A DNA stretch of 64,000 nucleotides from Tupaia tana (Eukaryota; Chordata; Mammalia; Scandentia; Tupaiidae), in the NCBI GenBank assembly GCA_026018925.1, contig JAKSZU010000016.1:27804877-27868876 (forward strand). Direction: 5' to 3'. Under the pieces are notes generated by a model that saw nothing but the letters and a program-made list of their open reading frames with translations, ran no database searches and had not been told where the DNA came from. A program made the position numbers and the translations under genes. Shown here piece after piece: positions 1 through 64,000 of this stretch. The stretch's first letter is position 1. Each line of letters starts with the position of its first letter.

Positions 1-96
1 GGGAACTGATTTCTCGCTTTCTGTCTCTCTGTCTCTCTCTGTGTTTCTGTCAAGCACATGTGCCCTATAGCAAAAACCTCTCCAAAACAAACAAAC
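1..96 (+). mobile_element. SINE-A 3' end (cut by window start)
   Basis: CT-rich stretch, GCACATGTGCCCTATAGCAAAAACCTCT and A-rich tail. Confidence 0.9.
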
Positions 97-136
97 ATAC
101 ATAAATACATACATACATACATACATACATACATAA
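97..136 (+). repeat. (CATA)n microsatellite
   Basis: About nine CATA/ACAT units grown from the A-rich tail of the preceding SINE. Confidence 0.95.
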
Positions 137-340
137 AAACCATAAGGCAAAAATCAATCTATCAGTTCCTCAACAATGCCAAACAACATGAAGAGATCCT
201 AAGCATGGAAAGACATTCAAACCAGTCTCCAGAGTATCTTCTCTCCACATTCATTGCACTTCTTCCTCTAATTCCCAAGGGCTAAAAATTTGCCTAACAA
301 GTTACTTGTAAATAAGTTATTACTTATTCTTTAGGAAAAC

Positions 341-363
341 GTGTGTGTGTATGTGTGTGTGTA
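341..363 (+). repeat. (TG)n microsatellite
   Basis: GTGTGTGTGTATGTGTGTGTGT followed by a T-run. Confidence 0.9.
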
Positions 364-373
364 TTTTTTTTTT

Positions 374-605
374 TTAAATTTGCCAGAGGGCTTGTGTACT
401 CACTGTAGAGAGATAGGGAGAGAGGTGGAGGTAGAAAGCACCCTCCATGGGGAATGCTGACAAGTCAATCCCTTCCTCCTTTTGGGATTTTGGGTATGCA
501 CACACAAGCTCCCAGTGTGTTTCCCAAGCCAGTGTCCAGGACTCAACCCATGTAGTCAGCCAAGTGGGATACAGCTGCCTTAGCACATCATGCCACAGGC
601 TGGGC
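374..605 (-). mobile_element. SINE-O (old A-like)
   Basis: Minus copy from the T-rich tail to GGCTGGGCC-like head complement; well diverged. ORFs here are repeat frames. Confidence 0.75.
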
Positions 606-1208
606 CTAAGGAAATGTATCTTACAAAAACTGGAAGCAAACAGGGGCTCAGAAAGCTACCAAAGACCCCCAAAAATCTCTACTCTGGTTAAAAGACAAAA
701 TAGCTGCATCTCATCAGAAAAGCCATCCCTATTGTTAATGACGTCAAATACTTAATCTAATGTTCCTTGTTTTGATTCACACTCACTAATCAACCTTATG
801 ATTTGTCTCCTACATAAGAATTTTTTGCCAACTATGCCAGTCTGAAATGGTCACATTTTTGAATATACATATTATTGCATATATACGACATATAAAAAAC
901 AATAAACTGATATTTGGGTTATTTTAAAATATTTCTTCTAAGCTTGATATTTTAAACCATTAAAATTTTTTCCAAATTATTATTTCAGAGTAGACAACAG
1001 GAGGCATTCTCAAGATGACCAGGGCTCTGTATACTGACCATTTATTAAACTTCTTTCACAACAGAAAAACATGTTACCCAACTTAAATGCAATCTCTTCT
1101 TGGGTAATTTCTCCAAATGATTTTTAAGGATCATATAATAATAAAATTTCCACTAAAATTTATACATCTTAAAATACTTAGTAAAGTGTTAATTATGTTG
1201 GCCTTTAA
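606..1208. other. SEC61A2 intron, no recognisable feature
   Basis: AT-rich sequence downstream of exon 6. I find no exon 7 and no clear repeat. Confidence 0.6.
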
Positions 1209-1221
1209 AAATTGCATTCCA

Positions 1222-1484
1222 AGGACCAGCAGTTAGCATAATGGCTATGTCGCTGGACTCCCACGTAGTCGACCACAGTTCGAGTCCCGGACCTGGCACC
1301 TTAAACTCACGCCGGGCGCGTGTGCGTGCGTGCCCAAGATCCCGAGAGGAGAATGGAGGAGAAGGGATTGTGGCGTGGCCATCCCCCCTGGGGGGTGATT
1401 TCCTGCTTTCTGTCTCTCTGTCTCTGTCTGTCTGGCGAGCGCACACACCCTATAGCAAAAACCTCTCCAAAAAAAAAAAAAAAA
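1222..1484 (+). mobile_element. SINE-A, full length
   Basis: Complete element with AAATTGCATTCCA duplicated at 1209-1221 and 1482-1494. Confidence 0.95.
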
Positions 1485-1494
1485 TTGCATTCCA

Positions 1495-1660
1495 GGGGCC
1501 ATCAGGTGGTGTGGTGAATAAAGGTGCTGGATTCCCACATGGCTGACCATGGTTTGAGTCCTAGATCTGGCAGCTTGCTTTCTCACTTTCCCCTTCTCTC
1601 TCTGTCTCCTGCTGCTCAAATTAAAAAATAATAACAAATGGAATTAAATAAATACATAAT
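1495..1660 (+). mobile_element. SINE-B
   Basis: Starts GGGGCCATCAGGTGGTG directly after the SINE-A duplication; CT-rich stretch and CAAATTAAAAAATAATAA tail. Confidence 0.9.
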
Positions 1661-1711
1661 TGGTTAAAGAAAGAATCCATTCCAGAACACCCATTTTAAA
1701 AATCCATGATA

Positions 1712-1950
1712 TAGGGGACAGCAGGTGGAGAAGTGGTTAAGGTGCTGGACTTCCACGTGATGGACCGTGGTTCAGCTGGGTACATGTGTACACGTGCCCA
1801 AAATCCCAAGAGAAGAATAGAGGAAAAGGGACTGCAGTGTGGCCTTCACCCCCGCCAGTGTGTGGCGGGGAATGATTTCTTCTTACTTTCTGTCTGTCTC
1901 TCTGGCAAGTGCCTGTGCCCTATAACAAAAATTTATCAAAAAAATACTAT
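1712..1950 (+). mobile_element. SINE-A, diverged
   Basis: Head with a deletion after the B box; middle, CT stretch and CCTATAACAAAAATTTATC end present. Confidence 0.85.
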
Positions 1951-1952
1951 GG

Positions 1953-1953
1953 A

Positions 1954-1987
<34 letters not shown>

Positions 1988-1988
1988 A
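1953..1988 (+). repeat. (TA)n(TG)n microsatellite
   Basis: TATATATATATG followed by a TG run. Confidence 0.92.
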
Positions 1989-2157
1989 TAAATGGTATTT
2001 TGCTGACTCCAAAACATCATTTAAAACCCCATTATTTTGTGTACCACTAAGAAAATATTGAGAATAAATCTATGACATAATACCTTATTATAAAGAATTT
2101 TAATTTTCTACTTATAAAAAAGGGTATTTTAGACTTCCTCATATTTATCATCTGATT

Positions 2158-2321
2158 TAATTATTTAATTTTATTTATTATTATTATTTTATAATTTGAC
2201 CAGAGAGATAAAAAGAGAGAGGGGAAAGCAAGAAAGCAAGCAAGCCTCTAGATCCAGGACTTGAACTATGGCTGGCCATGTGGGAGTCCAGTGCCTTAAC
2301 CACCATGCCACTTGCTGGCCC
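2158..2321 (-). mobile_element. SINE-B
   Basis: Minus copy from the TTTATTTATT tail to CACTTGCTGGCCCC. Confidence 0.9.
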
Positions 2322-2368
2322 CTAATGTTTCTTTAAATAAAATGTTTTCTCAACTTTAAAAAAAATGC

Positions 2369-2500
2369 TACAGGACATGTGCACTCACCGGTAAGAGAAA
2401 GAGTGAGAGGCAAGAAAAGCAAGAAAACACCCCTGAGGGGGGATAACTACACCACAATCCCTTCTCACTCTCTCGGGCTTTTGGGCACAAACATACATGT
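2369..2500 (-). mobile_element. SINE-A, 3' half only
   Basis: Tail, CT and palindrome segments, ending in the GTGCCC region; the head is missing. Confidence 0.8.
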
Positions 2501-2510
2501 GGAGAGAATT

Positions 2511-2767
2511 TTCTTTTTTTTTAAAAAAAAAAAAGAGAGATTTTTGTTATAGGGCATGTAAGCGCGCCAGAGACAGACAGAAAGCAAGAAATCACCCCCC
2601 GGGGGGATGGCCACGCCACAATCCCTTCTCCTCCATTCTCCTCTCAGGATTTTGGGCATGCATGTACATGCACCCAGCATGAGTTTTAAGTAGCTGGGTC
2701 CAGGACTCGAACCATAGTCAACTATGTGGGAGTCCAGTGATGTAACCATTATGCCATCTGCTGGTCC
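2511..2767 (-). mobile_element. SINE-A
   Basis: Complete minus copy ending CATCTGCTGGTCCC. Confidence 0.92.
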
Positions 2768-2866
2768 CAGGTGGCATAGTTTTCAAGCTGCCAGGTCCAG
2801 GACTCAAACCCCACAGTTGGCCATATGGGATCCACCTGCCTTAACCACCATACCAACTGGCTGGCC
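2768..2866 (-). mobile_element. SINE head fragment
   Basis: tRNA-like head only (GCTGCCAGGTCCAGGACTC ... GGCTGGCCC), probably the older SINE that the 2511-2767 copy entered. Confidence 0.75.
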
Positions 2867-2990
2867 CAACTTTCATTACAATAACAAATCACAACAAAAA
2901 AAATTTTAATACATTTTAGACAATTAAATTCAAACACCTGTATATGATCAATGTATATAATCAAATGATGTAATTAAGATATGAATAGTG

Positions 2991-3263
2991 GGAACCAGCA
3001 GTTAGCGTAATGGCTGTCGCTGGACTCCCACGTAGTCAACTGCGGTTCGCGCCCCAGACCCGGTGGCTTAAAACTCACGCCGGGCACGTGTGCGTGCGTG
3101 CCCAAGATCCCGAGAGGAGAATGGAGGAGAAGGGATTGCAGCGTGACCATCCCTCTTGGGGGGTGATTTCTCGCTTTCTGTCTCTCTGTCTCTCTCTGTC
3201 TGTCTGGCAAGCGCACACGCCCTATAGCGAAAACCTCTCAAAAAAAAAAAAAAAAAAAAAAAA
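2991..3263 (+). mobile_element. SINE-A, full length
   Basis: Starts GGGAACCAGCAGTTAGCGTA and ends in a 24-base A-tail. Confidence 0.95.
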
Positions 3264-3271
3264 ATGGATAA

Positions 3272-3541
3272 AGGACCAGCAGATGGTGTAATGGTTGGGT
3301 CGCTGGACTCCCATGTAGTCGACTGGTTCAAGTCCTAGGACCTGGTCACTTAAACTCATGCCGGGCGTGTGTGCACGCATGCCCAAGATCCCGAGAGAAG
3401 AATGGAGAAGGGATTGTGGCATGGCCATCCCCGGGGGGGGGGGGGTGTGTGTGTGTGTGATTTCTCACTTTCTGTCTCTCTGTCTCTGTCTTTCTGTCGA
3501 GTGCACGTGCCCTATAGCAAAAACCTCTGCAAAAAAAAAAA
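3272..3541 (+). mobile_element. SINE-A, full length
   Basis: Follows the previous copy almost directly; the palindrome segment has become a G-run plus (TG)n at 3431-3458. Its tail ends about 70 bp from the SEC61A2 exon 6 donor. Confidence 0.94.
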
Positions 3542-3610
3542 CCTAAAAAACTGTTAGAAAAGAGATCACACAATTGTGTTATTTGCACTAGCAAATGTAA
3601 GACTTCTTAC

Positions 3611-15966
<12,356 letters not shown>

Positions 15967-16259
15967 GGCGGCGGCTGGGGAGGCCGGGCGGAGGACAGCG
16001 GGCTCGGCGCAGCCTTCCCTCAGCTCCCGCAGCTCGGGCCTCCGCGCCGGCTCCCGACGCTCTCCGGCCGGCCCCGCGCTGACTCCGCCCCGCGCCACGT
16101 GACCCGCGCCCGCCCCGCCCAGCTCCGCCCCCGACCCGGCAAGAGCGGTTGGCCGACGGCTGCCGTGTTGCCATGGTCACCGCCCGTGCTGCGGCCGGAT
16201 GGGCCCGGCACCAGGAGGCGTGGCTGGCTCGCCCCTGTGCGTGTGTTTAGGTCGGGCTG

Positions 16260-17105
16260 CAGGGTCTCGGATCTTCCGAGGGACTGTGGCAGTTCAGAGT
16301 TTTTATTATGAGATTCCCGAGCAGTGTCGATAAACGGCCGTTTTCTTGCCCTCCATGCCCGACCCAGGCGGTCCGGGTACCTCCGTCGGGAAACTGGGAT
16401 CGCTGTATGGTCAGAGGAGCGCGGAGCCCGAGGTTCGGTCCCTGAGGCCTGGGGCTGAGCAGCCAAGAGCCGGCGGGCACGAACCGACCTTTTCATTTTG
16501 TACGTCATCGTAACCTCTTGGAAGCTGTAAAAATTTGCGTGTATAGTAAATAGCTTGTGAATTCCTCTCGCCTGTCTACTATGGTGCTTCGCCAAAATAC
16601 CGAGGTCAGGGGTTTACGTTTCCTCCAGCTGAGCAGTTTCCCTGAACCTGTTTTCTGAGCTGCGATGTGATCCTCGTGCACAGGGTAGTGTTTCTTCTAC
16701 TACTGAATGGCTTTGGGTGATTGACCTTTCTGAGCTGCATCAGTAAAATAAGGATAATAAGAACTGTGAAGAGTGCAAAAGTGAAACTCAGAGATTGGTA
16801 CATAGACAGCCCTCAAATTATTTTCCTTACTTAAATTTGAAATCCTTGAGATTGACTTCTGCTCTGACATCTGCTGGAACAAGCTATTTCAAAGGTAACT
16901 GTAATCACTAAAGAAATCCACAGTTCAGAATATTTTACCCAAATAGCATGTATATGGAAAACAGAGGATAACTAAGCAAAATGGTTCTTATACGGCAAGG
17001 AAGTTTTAGTTTAGTAAGAATGATGTGTCATTTTAAACAAAACTGAAATTTGCCCATGATTGCTAACATTTTCACTCACTGAGTACTTTAACCTCTAGTA
17101 TATAT
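16260..17105. other. SEC61A2 upstream / intergenic, no gene seen
   Basis: Leaves the CpG island into AT-richer unique sequence. A CRE-like TACGTCA is at 16501-16507. No exon recognised. Confidence 0.5.
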
Positions 17106-17109
17106 ATAA

Positions 17110-17340
17110 ATTTCCAGATATGTGATATGTGATTACCAGAAAGAGACGGACAGAAAGAGGGAGGGAGAAATGACCCTCCAACAGGGTGTGGTCCTGCCTT
17201 GATCCCTTCTCCTCCATTTCTCCATCCCACTGGGATCTGGGGCATGCAGGCACACTTGCCCAGCATGTTTTTCAAGCTTCTGGGGCCCAGAGGCAAACTG
17301 CAGTTGGCCATGCGGAATCCGCCAAGAGGCTACCAGGCCA
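17110..17340 (-). mobile_element. SINE-O
   Basis: Old minus copy (CCATTTCTCCATCCCACTGG). Confidence 0.8.
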
Positions 17341-17445
17341 GTCCTAAACTCTGTTCTTCATTGACCATGAAATTAGCAAAGAAAGATATAGGAGGTAACT
17401 TCAGAAAGTTTGTGAAAAAATGGAATTAAAGTATGAGTTTATTTT

Positions 17446-17693
17446 GGGGACCAGCAGTTAGCGTAATGGCTATGTCACTGGACTTCCATGTAGTCGACGC
17501 AGTTCAAGTCCCAGACCCGGTGGCTTAAACTCACACTGGGTGCATGTGCATTCGTGCCCAAGATCCTGAGAGGAGAATGGAGGAGAAGGGATTGCAGCCT
17601 GGCCATCACCCCTGGGGGGTGATTTCTCACTTTCTGTCTCTCTGTCTCTCCCTGGCAAGCGCACGTGCCCTATAGCAAAAACCTCTAAAAAAA
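17446..17693 (+). mobile_element. SINE-A
   Basis: AAAGTATGAGTTTATTTTGG at 17428-17447 and 17694-17713: 20 bp, perfect. Confidence 0.95.
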
Positions 17694-17767
17694 AAAGTAT
17701 GAGTTTATTTTGGTGCAAAAAGTTTTGAGATCCATGCACAGATTTTTTTTATACTATACATTTTCTT

Positions 17768-17930
17768 TTTAAAAAATATTTGTTATCTATTATTATTATT
17801 TAATTTGATGAGAGAAGGAGAAAAAGAGACAGTGAGAGAAAGTAAGAGAGCAAGCCACCAGGTCCAAGATTTGAACCGTGGTCAGCTATGTGGGGATCCA
17901 GCATCTTAACCACTACCCTACTGGCCCCTA
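17768..17930 (-). mobile_element. SINE-B
   Basis: Minus copy ending CCTACTGGCCCC. Confidence 0.88.
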
Positions 17931-18024
17931 TAATACATATTTTCTATTAACTTTTTGAAGACTCCTCAAAAATAATAGATATGAGATATAAATATCAAAT
18001 TACTATAAAATTTTCAAGTTATTT

Positions 18025-18168
18025 CAAATTATTTATTATTAATTTTCTGTAAGATATATGCGCACACGAGAGAGAAAAGGTGAGAAAGCAGGCTGCCAGA
18101 TCTAAGATTCGATCTGTGGTCAGCCATGTGAGTCCAGCACCTTAACCACCATGCCACCTGCTGGCCCC
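18025..18168 (-). mobile_element. SINE-B' short
   Basis: Minus copy with the GCGCACACGAGAGAG end block and CCACCTGCTGGCCCC. Confidence 0.85.
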
Positions 18169-18384
18169 AAATTACTGAAATTTTAAAGAGGGATAAAATA
18201 AAATAATGAATACTTGATTTGGGATTCTTCACAGGTTTTCCCTCTGCAATGCTGACACACACTGAAGGAGTGACTGAATGGAAGAAGGTTAAGAGGACAT
18301 ATTTCATGGCTCAAGTTAAAAAAGATGTAACAAGAAATCATAAACAGACTTGTGTGGTTTGAAGTTAGGGAGAAATTTGGAGAG

Positions 18385-18560
18385 ATTTAAAGTAGGTGCA
18401 GCCATTGTGATGCAATGATAATGCTCATGCCCTTATAGTTCAAGAAACCATATGGTGACCACAGTTCAGATCTTGGGTCAATCTTAAAAACCTGGCTGGC
18501 ACATGCACACAAGTGTCAGGCTCCTGAGGAGCTGGAGAGCTGGGGAGAGGGGATCAAAGA
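18385..18560 (+). mobile_element. possible old SINE
   Basis: GGTGCAGCCATTGTGATGCA ... CAGTTCAGATCTTGGG resembles a decayed tRNA-type head. Confidence 0.45.
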
Positions 18561-18781
18561 AAGCTTTTAATTCAAGAAACTGAGAGAGGACTTTGAATGT
18601 TCTCAGCACTAGGAAACATGCATGTTTCAGATGATGGGTATACCAGATACCAACTTGATCATTACCCAAGTACAGAGACAAGTGTCAAACATCACACTGT
18701 GTCCTATAAATTTGTACAATTGTGTCCACATTTTTTTAAAAAAAGAAACCAAAAGAGCTAATGAAAAAATGACATTGTGCT

Positions 18782-20307
18782 TTTATTTTTTTTTCTCGTT
18801 AAATATACAATATTGGTAACTGTTCTCATTAAATAGAGCTTTGTAATTTCACTGATTTACATGAGTGGTATTAAGTTACATGATTTATAAGGCTTCACAC
18901 AGAAAGGAAGCATTGAGGCATACAGGAAAAAAAAGAGATGTGGATACTACAAAAAACATTAACTCAATACACTTACGCATTTCTTTTTTTCTTCTTTCTT
19001 CTTTTTTAGGTTTTTGCCATAGTACATGTCCACTCACCAGAGACAGACAGAAAGATAGAAAGTGAGGAAATCACTCCCTGGGGGAATGATCATGTTACAA
19101 TCCCTTCTCCATTCTCCTCTCTGGATTTTGGGCATGCACGCATGAGTACCCAGTGGGATTTTCAAGCCACCAGGTCCAGGACTCAAACTACAGTTAGCTA
19201 TGTGGGATCCAGTCCCTTAACTACCATGCCACCTGCCAGCCCCCTAATCCACATATATAGGGTGTTTATCCTAAATGTATTATGCTACTATGATTAGAAC
19301 AACCTTATCACTGATTCTGAAAGATATGACCAGTGACCGGTAAAAGTTGAGAGGATGTGAGCCCATTCTAGTCCCTCAGGTCTTCCCCATTACTTCTGAG
19401 AAAAACAGTGTTTGACACAAGAATGGTAGATGGTGGAGGCTCCGCAGCACCAAGTCAAGTAAAGCTACATAGTTTGCTGTACAGTTGTTTCCAGTACTAG
19501 GTTTCATTTCAGACTGAGGGAGTCAGATGGTAACCTCTAAGAAATCCCCAAACTCCTTACATTGGGAAGTTCCCTCTGTTTAAGTGCTCTTTAAATATCA
19601 CAAATAAACATCATAATGCTGAAGAGAATTTTTAGAGGCGGGGACTGAGTAACCAAGGGCTGAAAACCCCAATAACAGACCACAAATCAATTTCATTAAT
19701 TTAAAAATACAGTGCTAGAAGATTATACACCAAGAGATTTGTATTTCATAGGATCTAGATTTAAGGATAATGGATAAAACAATTACCTTAAAAATATAAA
19801 TCAGGAATAATCTAGTTTGGCTAGTGTTTATGAAACATTTTATACAGTGGTGGGAAAACAGCACCAGAGATTACATAAAATAAAAACATTGGTAGTCACA
19901 GGACCTTGAAAAAGGAAGGAAAATTTAATTAAAGTGACATGTACCAAACAAGTTGAGAGACAGTATAAACTGCAAATTAGGCTAAAGAATTTTTCCTCAT
20001 CAAATGTGATTCATTTAAATGGAGTCTGAAATCATCCAGAATTAATGGCCTAGTTGTCCAGCTCATGCAGATCACACCAAAACATAACACTCCTGTATGT
20101 TTAGGATAAATGTTCTGGCCTGATTCATGTATTTATAACCAATTCCCCTGCTTATTTCTGATTAAATTGTCCACATCAATCCCAGAATCTCAAAGGAATT
20201 AAGTCTTTTTGTGTCACCTAATAGACAGGGAGAGAGAGTGGAGGAAGCAGGCCTATCTTTTCATGTTACTCTACTTAAAAGGAAGTAGTGTCTCTTCAAG
20301 GACGTCA
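18782..20307 (-). other. DHTKD1: putative DHTKD1 3' UTR
   Basis: Non-coding sequence after the DHTKD1 stop codon. The first AATAAA hexamer I find on the minus strand is at 18787-18782, which would give a UTR of about 1.5 kb containing one SINE-A copy (18980-19243). The polyadenylation site is inferred from the hexamer alone and could be another, weaker signal. Confidence 0.35.
18980..19243 (-). mobile_element. SINE-A in putative DHTKD1 3' UTR
   Basis: Minus copy, sense to DHTKD1, ending CCACCTGCCAGCCCC. Confidence 0.9.
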
Positions 20308-61340
<41,033 letters not shown>

Positions 61341-61524
61341 CTATTCAAGAAAGAAGAGGAAAAAAAAATCAATCTCACCTGTAAAAATCTAAGTGAGACA
61401 GATAAAGTCACTGTCAAAGTCCTTGTACAGAGTCATTGCTATAATAAGGCACTTAGAAAACGTTTTGGAACTAGATATGAGGTGGTGGTTGCACGAGATT
61501 GTGAATTTAATAAACGCTACTGAG

Positions 61525-61702
61525 GGGCCAGCACATGGTGGGTAAGGGAGTTAGACTCCCACATGACTGACTGCCGTTCGAGTCCTGGACCTGGTGGCTT
61601 GCTTTCTCACTTTCTCTCTCAATTTCTCTCTCTCTCTGGTCAAGTTAAAATAAATAAATTAACTACATAAAGTTAAAAAAAAATAATTCTTTAAAAAAAA
61701 GA
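61525..61702 (+). mobile_element. SINE-B
   Basis: AACGCTACTGA / AATGCTACTGA flanks. Confidence 0.92.
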
Positions 61703-61742
61703 ATGCTACTGAATTGTTTACTTTAAAATAGTTAATTTGGGT

Positions 61743-62006
61743 GGGAACCAACAGTTAGCGTAATGGCTATGTCGCTGGACTCCCACGTAGTCGACTGCGG
61801 TTCACGTCCTGGACCTGGTGGCTTAAAACTCACGCCGGGCGCGTGTGCGTATGTGCCCAAGATCCCGAGAGGAGAATGGAGGAGAAGGGATTGCGGCATG
61901 ACCATCCCCCCTGGGGGGTGATTTCTCGCTTTCTGTCTCTATGTCTCTCTCTGTCTGTCTGGCAAGCACACGCGCCCTATAGCAAAAACCTCTCCAAAAA
62001 AAAAAT
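61743..62006 (+). mobile_element. SINE-A
   Basis: AAAATAGTTAATTTGGG on both flanks (61726; 62004). Confidence 0.95.
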
Positions 62007-62016
62007 AGTTAATTTG

Positions 62017-62290
62017 GGGGTCAGCAAGTGTTGTATGGTTAAAGCACTGGCTTCCCACGTGGTCAGCAGTGGTTTGAGTCCTAGTCTTGATGGTTTGAAA
62101 ATCATGCTGGGCACGTGCATATGTATGCCTGAAGTTCTAGGAGAAGAATGGAGGAGAAAAGGGGCGCGGCGTGGCCATCCCCCCTAGTAGGGTGACTTCA
62201 CACTTTCCATCTCACTGTCTCTCTTAGTCTCTCTGTCTCTCTCCAGTGAATACATACAGCCTATGGCGAAAACTTTAAAAAGAAAAAAAT
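62017..62290 (+). mobile_element. SINE-A, diverged
   Basis: GGGGGTCAGCAAGTGTTGTA head; CCTATGGCGAAAACTTTAAA end. Confidence 0.88.
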
Positions 62291-62294
62291 CAAC

Positions 62295-62862
62295 TCCATA
62301 TGTGATTTTCACCTCAGTAAGCTAATAAAATAAATATATACAATTATAATTAATTAATTAAGAGCACTCATGAGTAACAACCTCTTCAATGCAAGCAAGA
62401 GAAAGCAAATTTATCTTTATAAGCTTTTGACTACAGCCAGGTAGAAATCATTAATACAAGTTTATATAAATTTATAAATTTTGGACAGTTATTTACAACA
62501 TTGACCCATATTGCCTGCCCACTGACCACCCGCTTTATTCCAACAAGTATAGAATTCAAAGTTGCTGATGATATGTTTCGGGTTTTTTTGGTTGGTTGGT
62601 TGGTTAGTTGATTCTTTTTATGCCAGAAGGGACTATACATGCATGGGGTGGGGGGGAACCTGGTCACGCAATATCCTTTTTCCTTAGGATTTTCCATTGT
62701 GTCAGGATCCTGGGTGTATCTTCACTTAACACAAACCCAAAAGAGCCTGGACTCAAACCCCAGTTGGCCATGTTGGATCCAGCTTCCTCTGCTAGCCCCT
62801 AGTTAGAGACTAGGGTCTCTGCACTTCTGGGCCTGCAGATTGCTTTAATTTTATATTTTTCT
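62295..62862. other. DHTKD1 intron, no exon seen
   Basis: AT-rich; a decayed SINE-O may occupy about 62600-62810. No coding match. Confidence 0.5.
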
Positions 62863-62955
62863 TTTTTTAGGTTATTGTTGTAGGGAGAGTGTGCTCACCA
62901 GACAGAGACAGAGCGAAGGAAAGTGAGAAATCACCCTCCAGGAGGGATGGCCACA
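62863..62955 (-). mobile_element. SINE-A, 3' part
   Basis: Minus tail to CAGGAGGGATGGCCACACC, then abutted by another minus copy. Confidence 0.85.
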
Positions 62956-63201
62956 CCTTGCCATAGGGCACAAGCACTTGCTGGAGAGAAAGACAGACAG
63001 AGAATGAGAGAGGAAAAACAAGAAACCATCCCCTGGGGAGATGACCACATTGCAATCCCTTCTCCTCCTTGCTCCTCCTGGGATTTGGACATGCATGCAC
63101 ACACACCCAGCTTGAGTTTCAAGCCACTGGGTCCAGGACTCTAACCACAGTCAGCCATGTGGAAGGCCAGCGCCTTGACCACTATGCCACTTGCTGGCCC
63201 C
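62956..63201 (-). mobile_element. SINE-A
   Basis: Minus copy without a poly-T run at the junction, ending CACTTGCTGGCCCC. Confidence 0.87.
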
Positions 63202-63204
63202 AGC

Positions 63205-63628
63205 AGTGAGGATTTTTAAAGTAGGTTCATGAGGCACATCAAGTCATTCTGCTTCTACTGAGGTCCATAACTAAACGGAGAGCTCAAACTTGATCTTAGT
63301 AGAGCAGTGCTCATTCTGCTACCAATGACCAGAAAGGCCTATGTTACTAAGTTTATTCTTCTGCTTAAATTTATATTTATGAGAAATAAAGTGTGGAGGA
63401 GGGTCTATTTGCTTTCTAATTTCTAGAAAAGGAAATTCATAAATCACTTATGCCCTGTCAAATTAACCTGAATCAGCACTTTTCAAAAGAATTAATCTAA
63501 ATCACATGTGTAATTTAAATTTCCAAATAGGTTCACATTAGAAAAGAAAACAAAACAGTAGAATTAATTTAACTATATATTACTTAAATCAACATATCCA
63601 AGTATTATCAATGTCTTATCAATATAAA
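63205..63628. other. DHTKD1 intron, no recognisable feature
   Basis: AT-rich unique-looking sequence. Confidence 0.55.
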
Positions 63629-63631
63629 AGT

Positions 63632-63894
63632 ATTTTTTTGGGGAGAGGTTTTTCACTATAGGGCGCGTGCGCTCGCCAGACAGAGAGAAAGAGACATAGA
63701 GACAGAAAGCGAGAAATCACCCCCCAGGGGGGATGGTCACGCCGCAATCCCTTCTCCTCCATTCTCCTCTCGGGATCTTGGGCACGCATGCACACGCGCC
63801 CGGCATGAGTTTTAAGCCACCGGGTCCGGGACGTGAACCGCGGTCGACTACATGGGAATCCAGCGACATAGCCATTACACTAACTGCTGGTTTC
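63632..63894 (-). mobile_element. SINE-A
   Basis: AATATAAAAGTATTTTTTT on both flanks: 19 bp, perfect. Confidence 0.95.
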
Positions 63895-63933
63895 CAATAT
63901 AAAAGTATTTTTTTAATAAAAAAAAATTGTATT

Positions 63934-64000
63934 GGGGCCGGCAGGTAGCATGGTGGTTAAGGCATTGGACTCCCACATGGCCAACCATGGTTTGAGTTTT
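63934..64000 (+). mobile_element. SINE-B (cut by window end)
   Basis: GGGGCCGGCAGGTAGCATGG head running off the window. Confidence 0.92.

Noticed and set aside
97..136. CRISPR-like regular repeats and other simple tandem arrays
   Set aside because: Simple microsatellites of 2-4 bp units in a mammalian genome; no spacers or cas genes.
1222..1300. tRNA gene candidates (A and B boxes in each SINE head)
   Set aside because: The heads lack a complete cloverleaf and continue into SINE bodies with A-tails; they are tRNA-derived SINE promoters, not tRNA genes.
16200..20300. A possible plus-strand gene driven divergently from the CpG island
   Set aside because: No exon-like sequence with homology and splice sites was found on the plus strand up to the DHTKD1 3' UTR.

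Overview
This is nuclear DNA from a placental mammal. Two orthologues of human 10p14 genes lie here on the minus strand, in the human order: the last ten coding exons of DHTKD1 (61340 down to 20308), then the first six coding exons of SEC61A2 (15966 down to 3611). Both genes continue beyond the window: DHTKD1 upstream past 64000, SEC61A2 downstream past position 1. Every exon was placed by protein similarity recalled from the human orthologues, AG/GT borders and exact reading-phase continuity. I see no Alu, B1 or other SINE that would name the order. The dominant SINEs are tRNA-headed families I cannot assign to a described lineage.

Layout by coordinate. 1-15.6 kb: SEC61A2 introns and exons 6 to 2. 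15.64-16.25 kb: CpG island with SEC61A2 exon 1 and its promoter. 16.3-20.3 kb: intergenic DNA and the DHTKD1 3' UTR. 20.3-61.3 kb: DHTKD1 exons and introns. 61.3-64 kb: upstream DHTKD1 intron. The first DHTKD1 intron seen here (53066-61027) holds the two most notable insertions. One is an intronless retrocopy of GLMN (glomulin) with an intact 600-codon ORF (55319-57121), poly(A) and a 15-bp target duplication. The other is an LTR-retrovirus-derived insertion (58342-60640) that split a SINE and carries a perfect 6-bp target duplication. Another intron holds a minus-strand L1 relic containing an RPS25 processed pseudogene, which was itself hit by two SINEs.

Repeats dominate the rest. I call the SINE families: SINE-A (about 260-280 bp: tRNA-like head with A and B boxes, a middle segment ending in a C6/G6 palindrome, CT-rich stretch, end block CCCTATAGCAAAAACCTCT, A-tail); SINE-B (about 170-190 bp: same head, no middle segment, CT-rich stretch, end block GGTCAAATTAAAATAAATAA); SINE-B' (B-like body with an A-like end block); SINE-O (diverged, older A-like copies); and SINE-C (a different head, 'GGTGGTGCA', ending near 'CCTGTTGGTGG'). 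There are more than 100 copies, many with long, nearly perfect target duplications, so the A and B families have been active recently. Older layers are L1, L2, a Tigger-like DNA transposon and two small mariner-type MITE copies.

Of the two genes, DHTKD1 acts in mitochondrial lysine/tryptophan breakdown and SEC61A2 in ER protein translocation; they are neighbours but not functionally linked. All exon frames read through without disruption. No bacterial, CRISPR or operon features are present.
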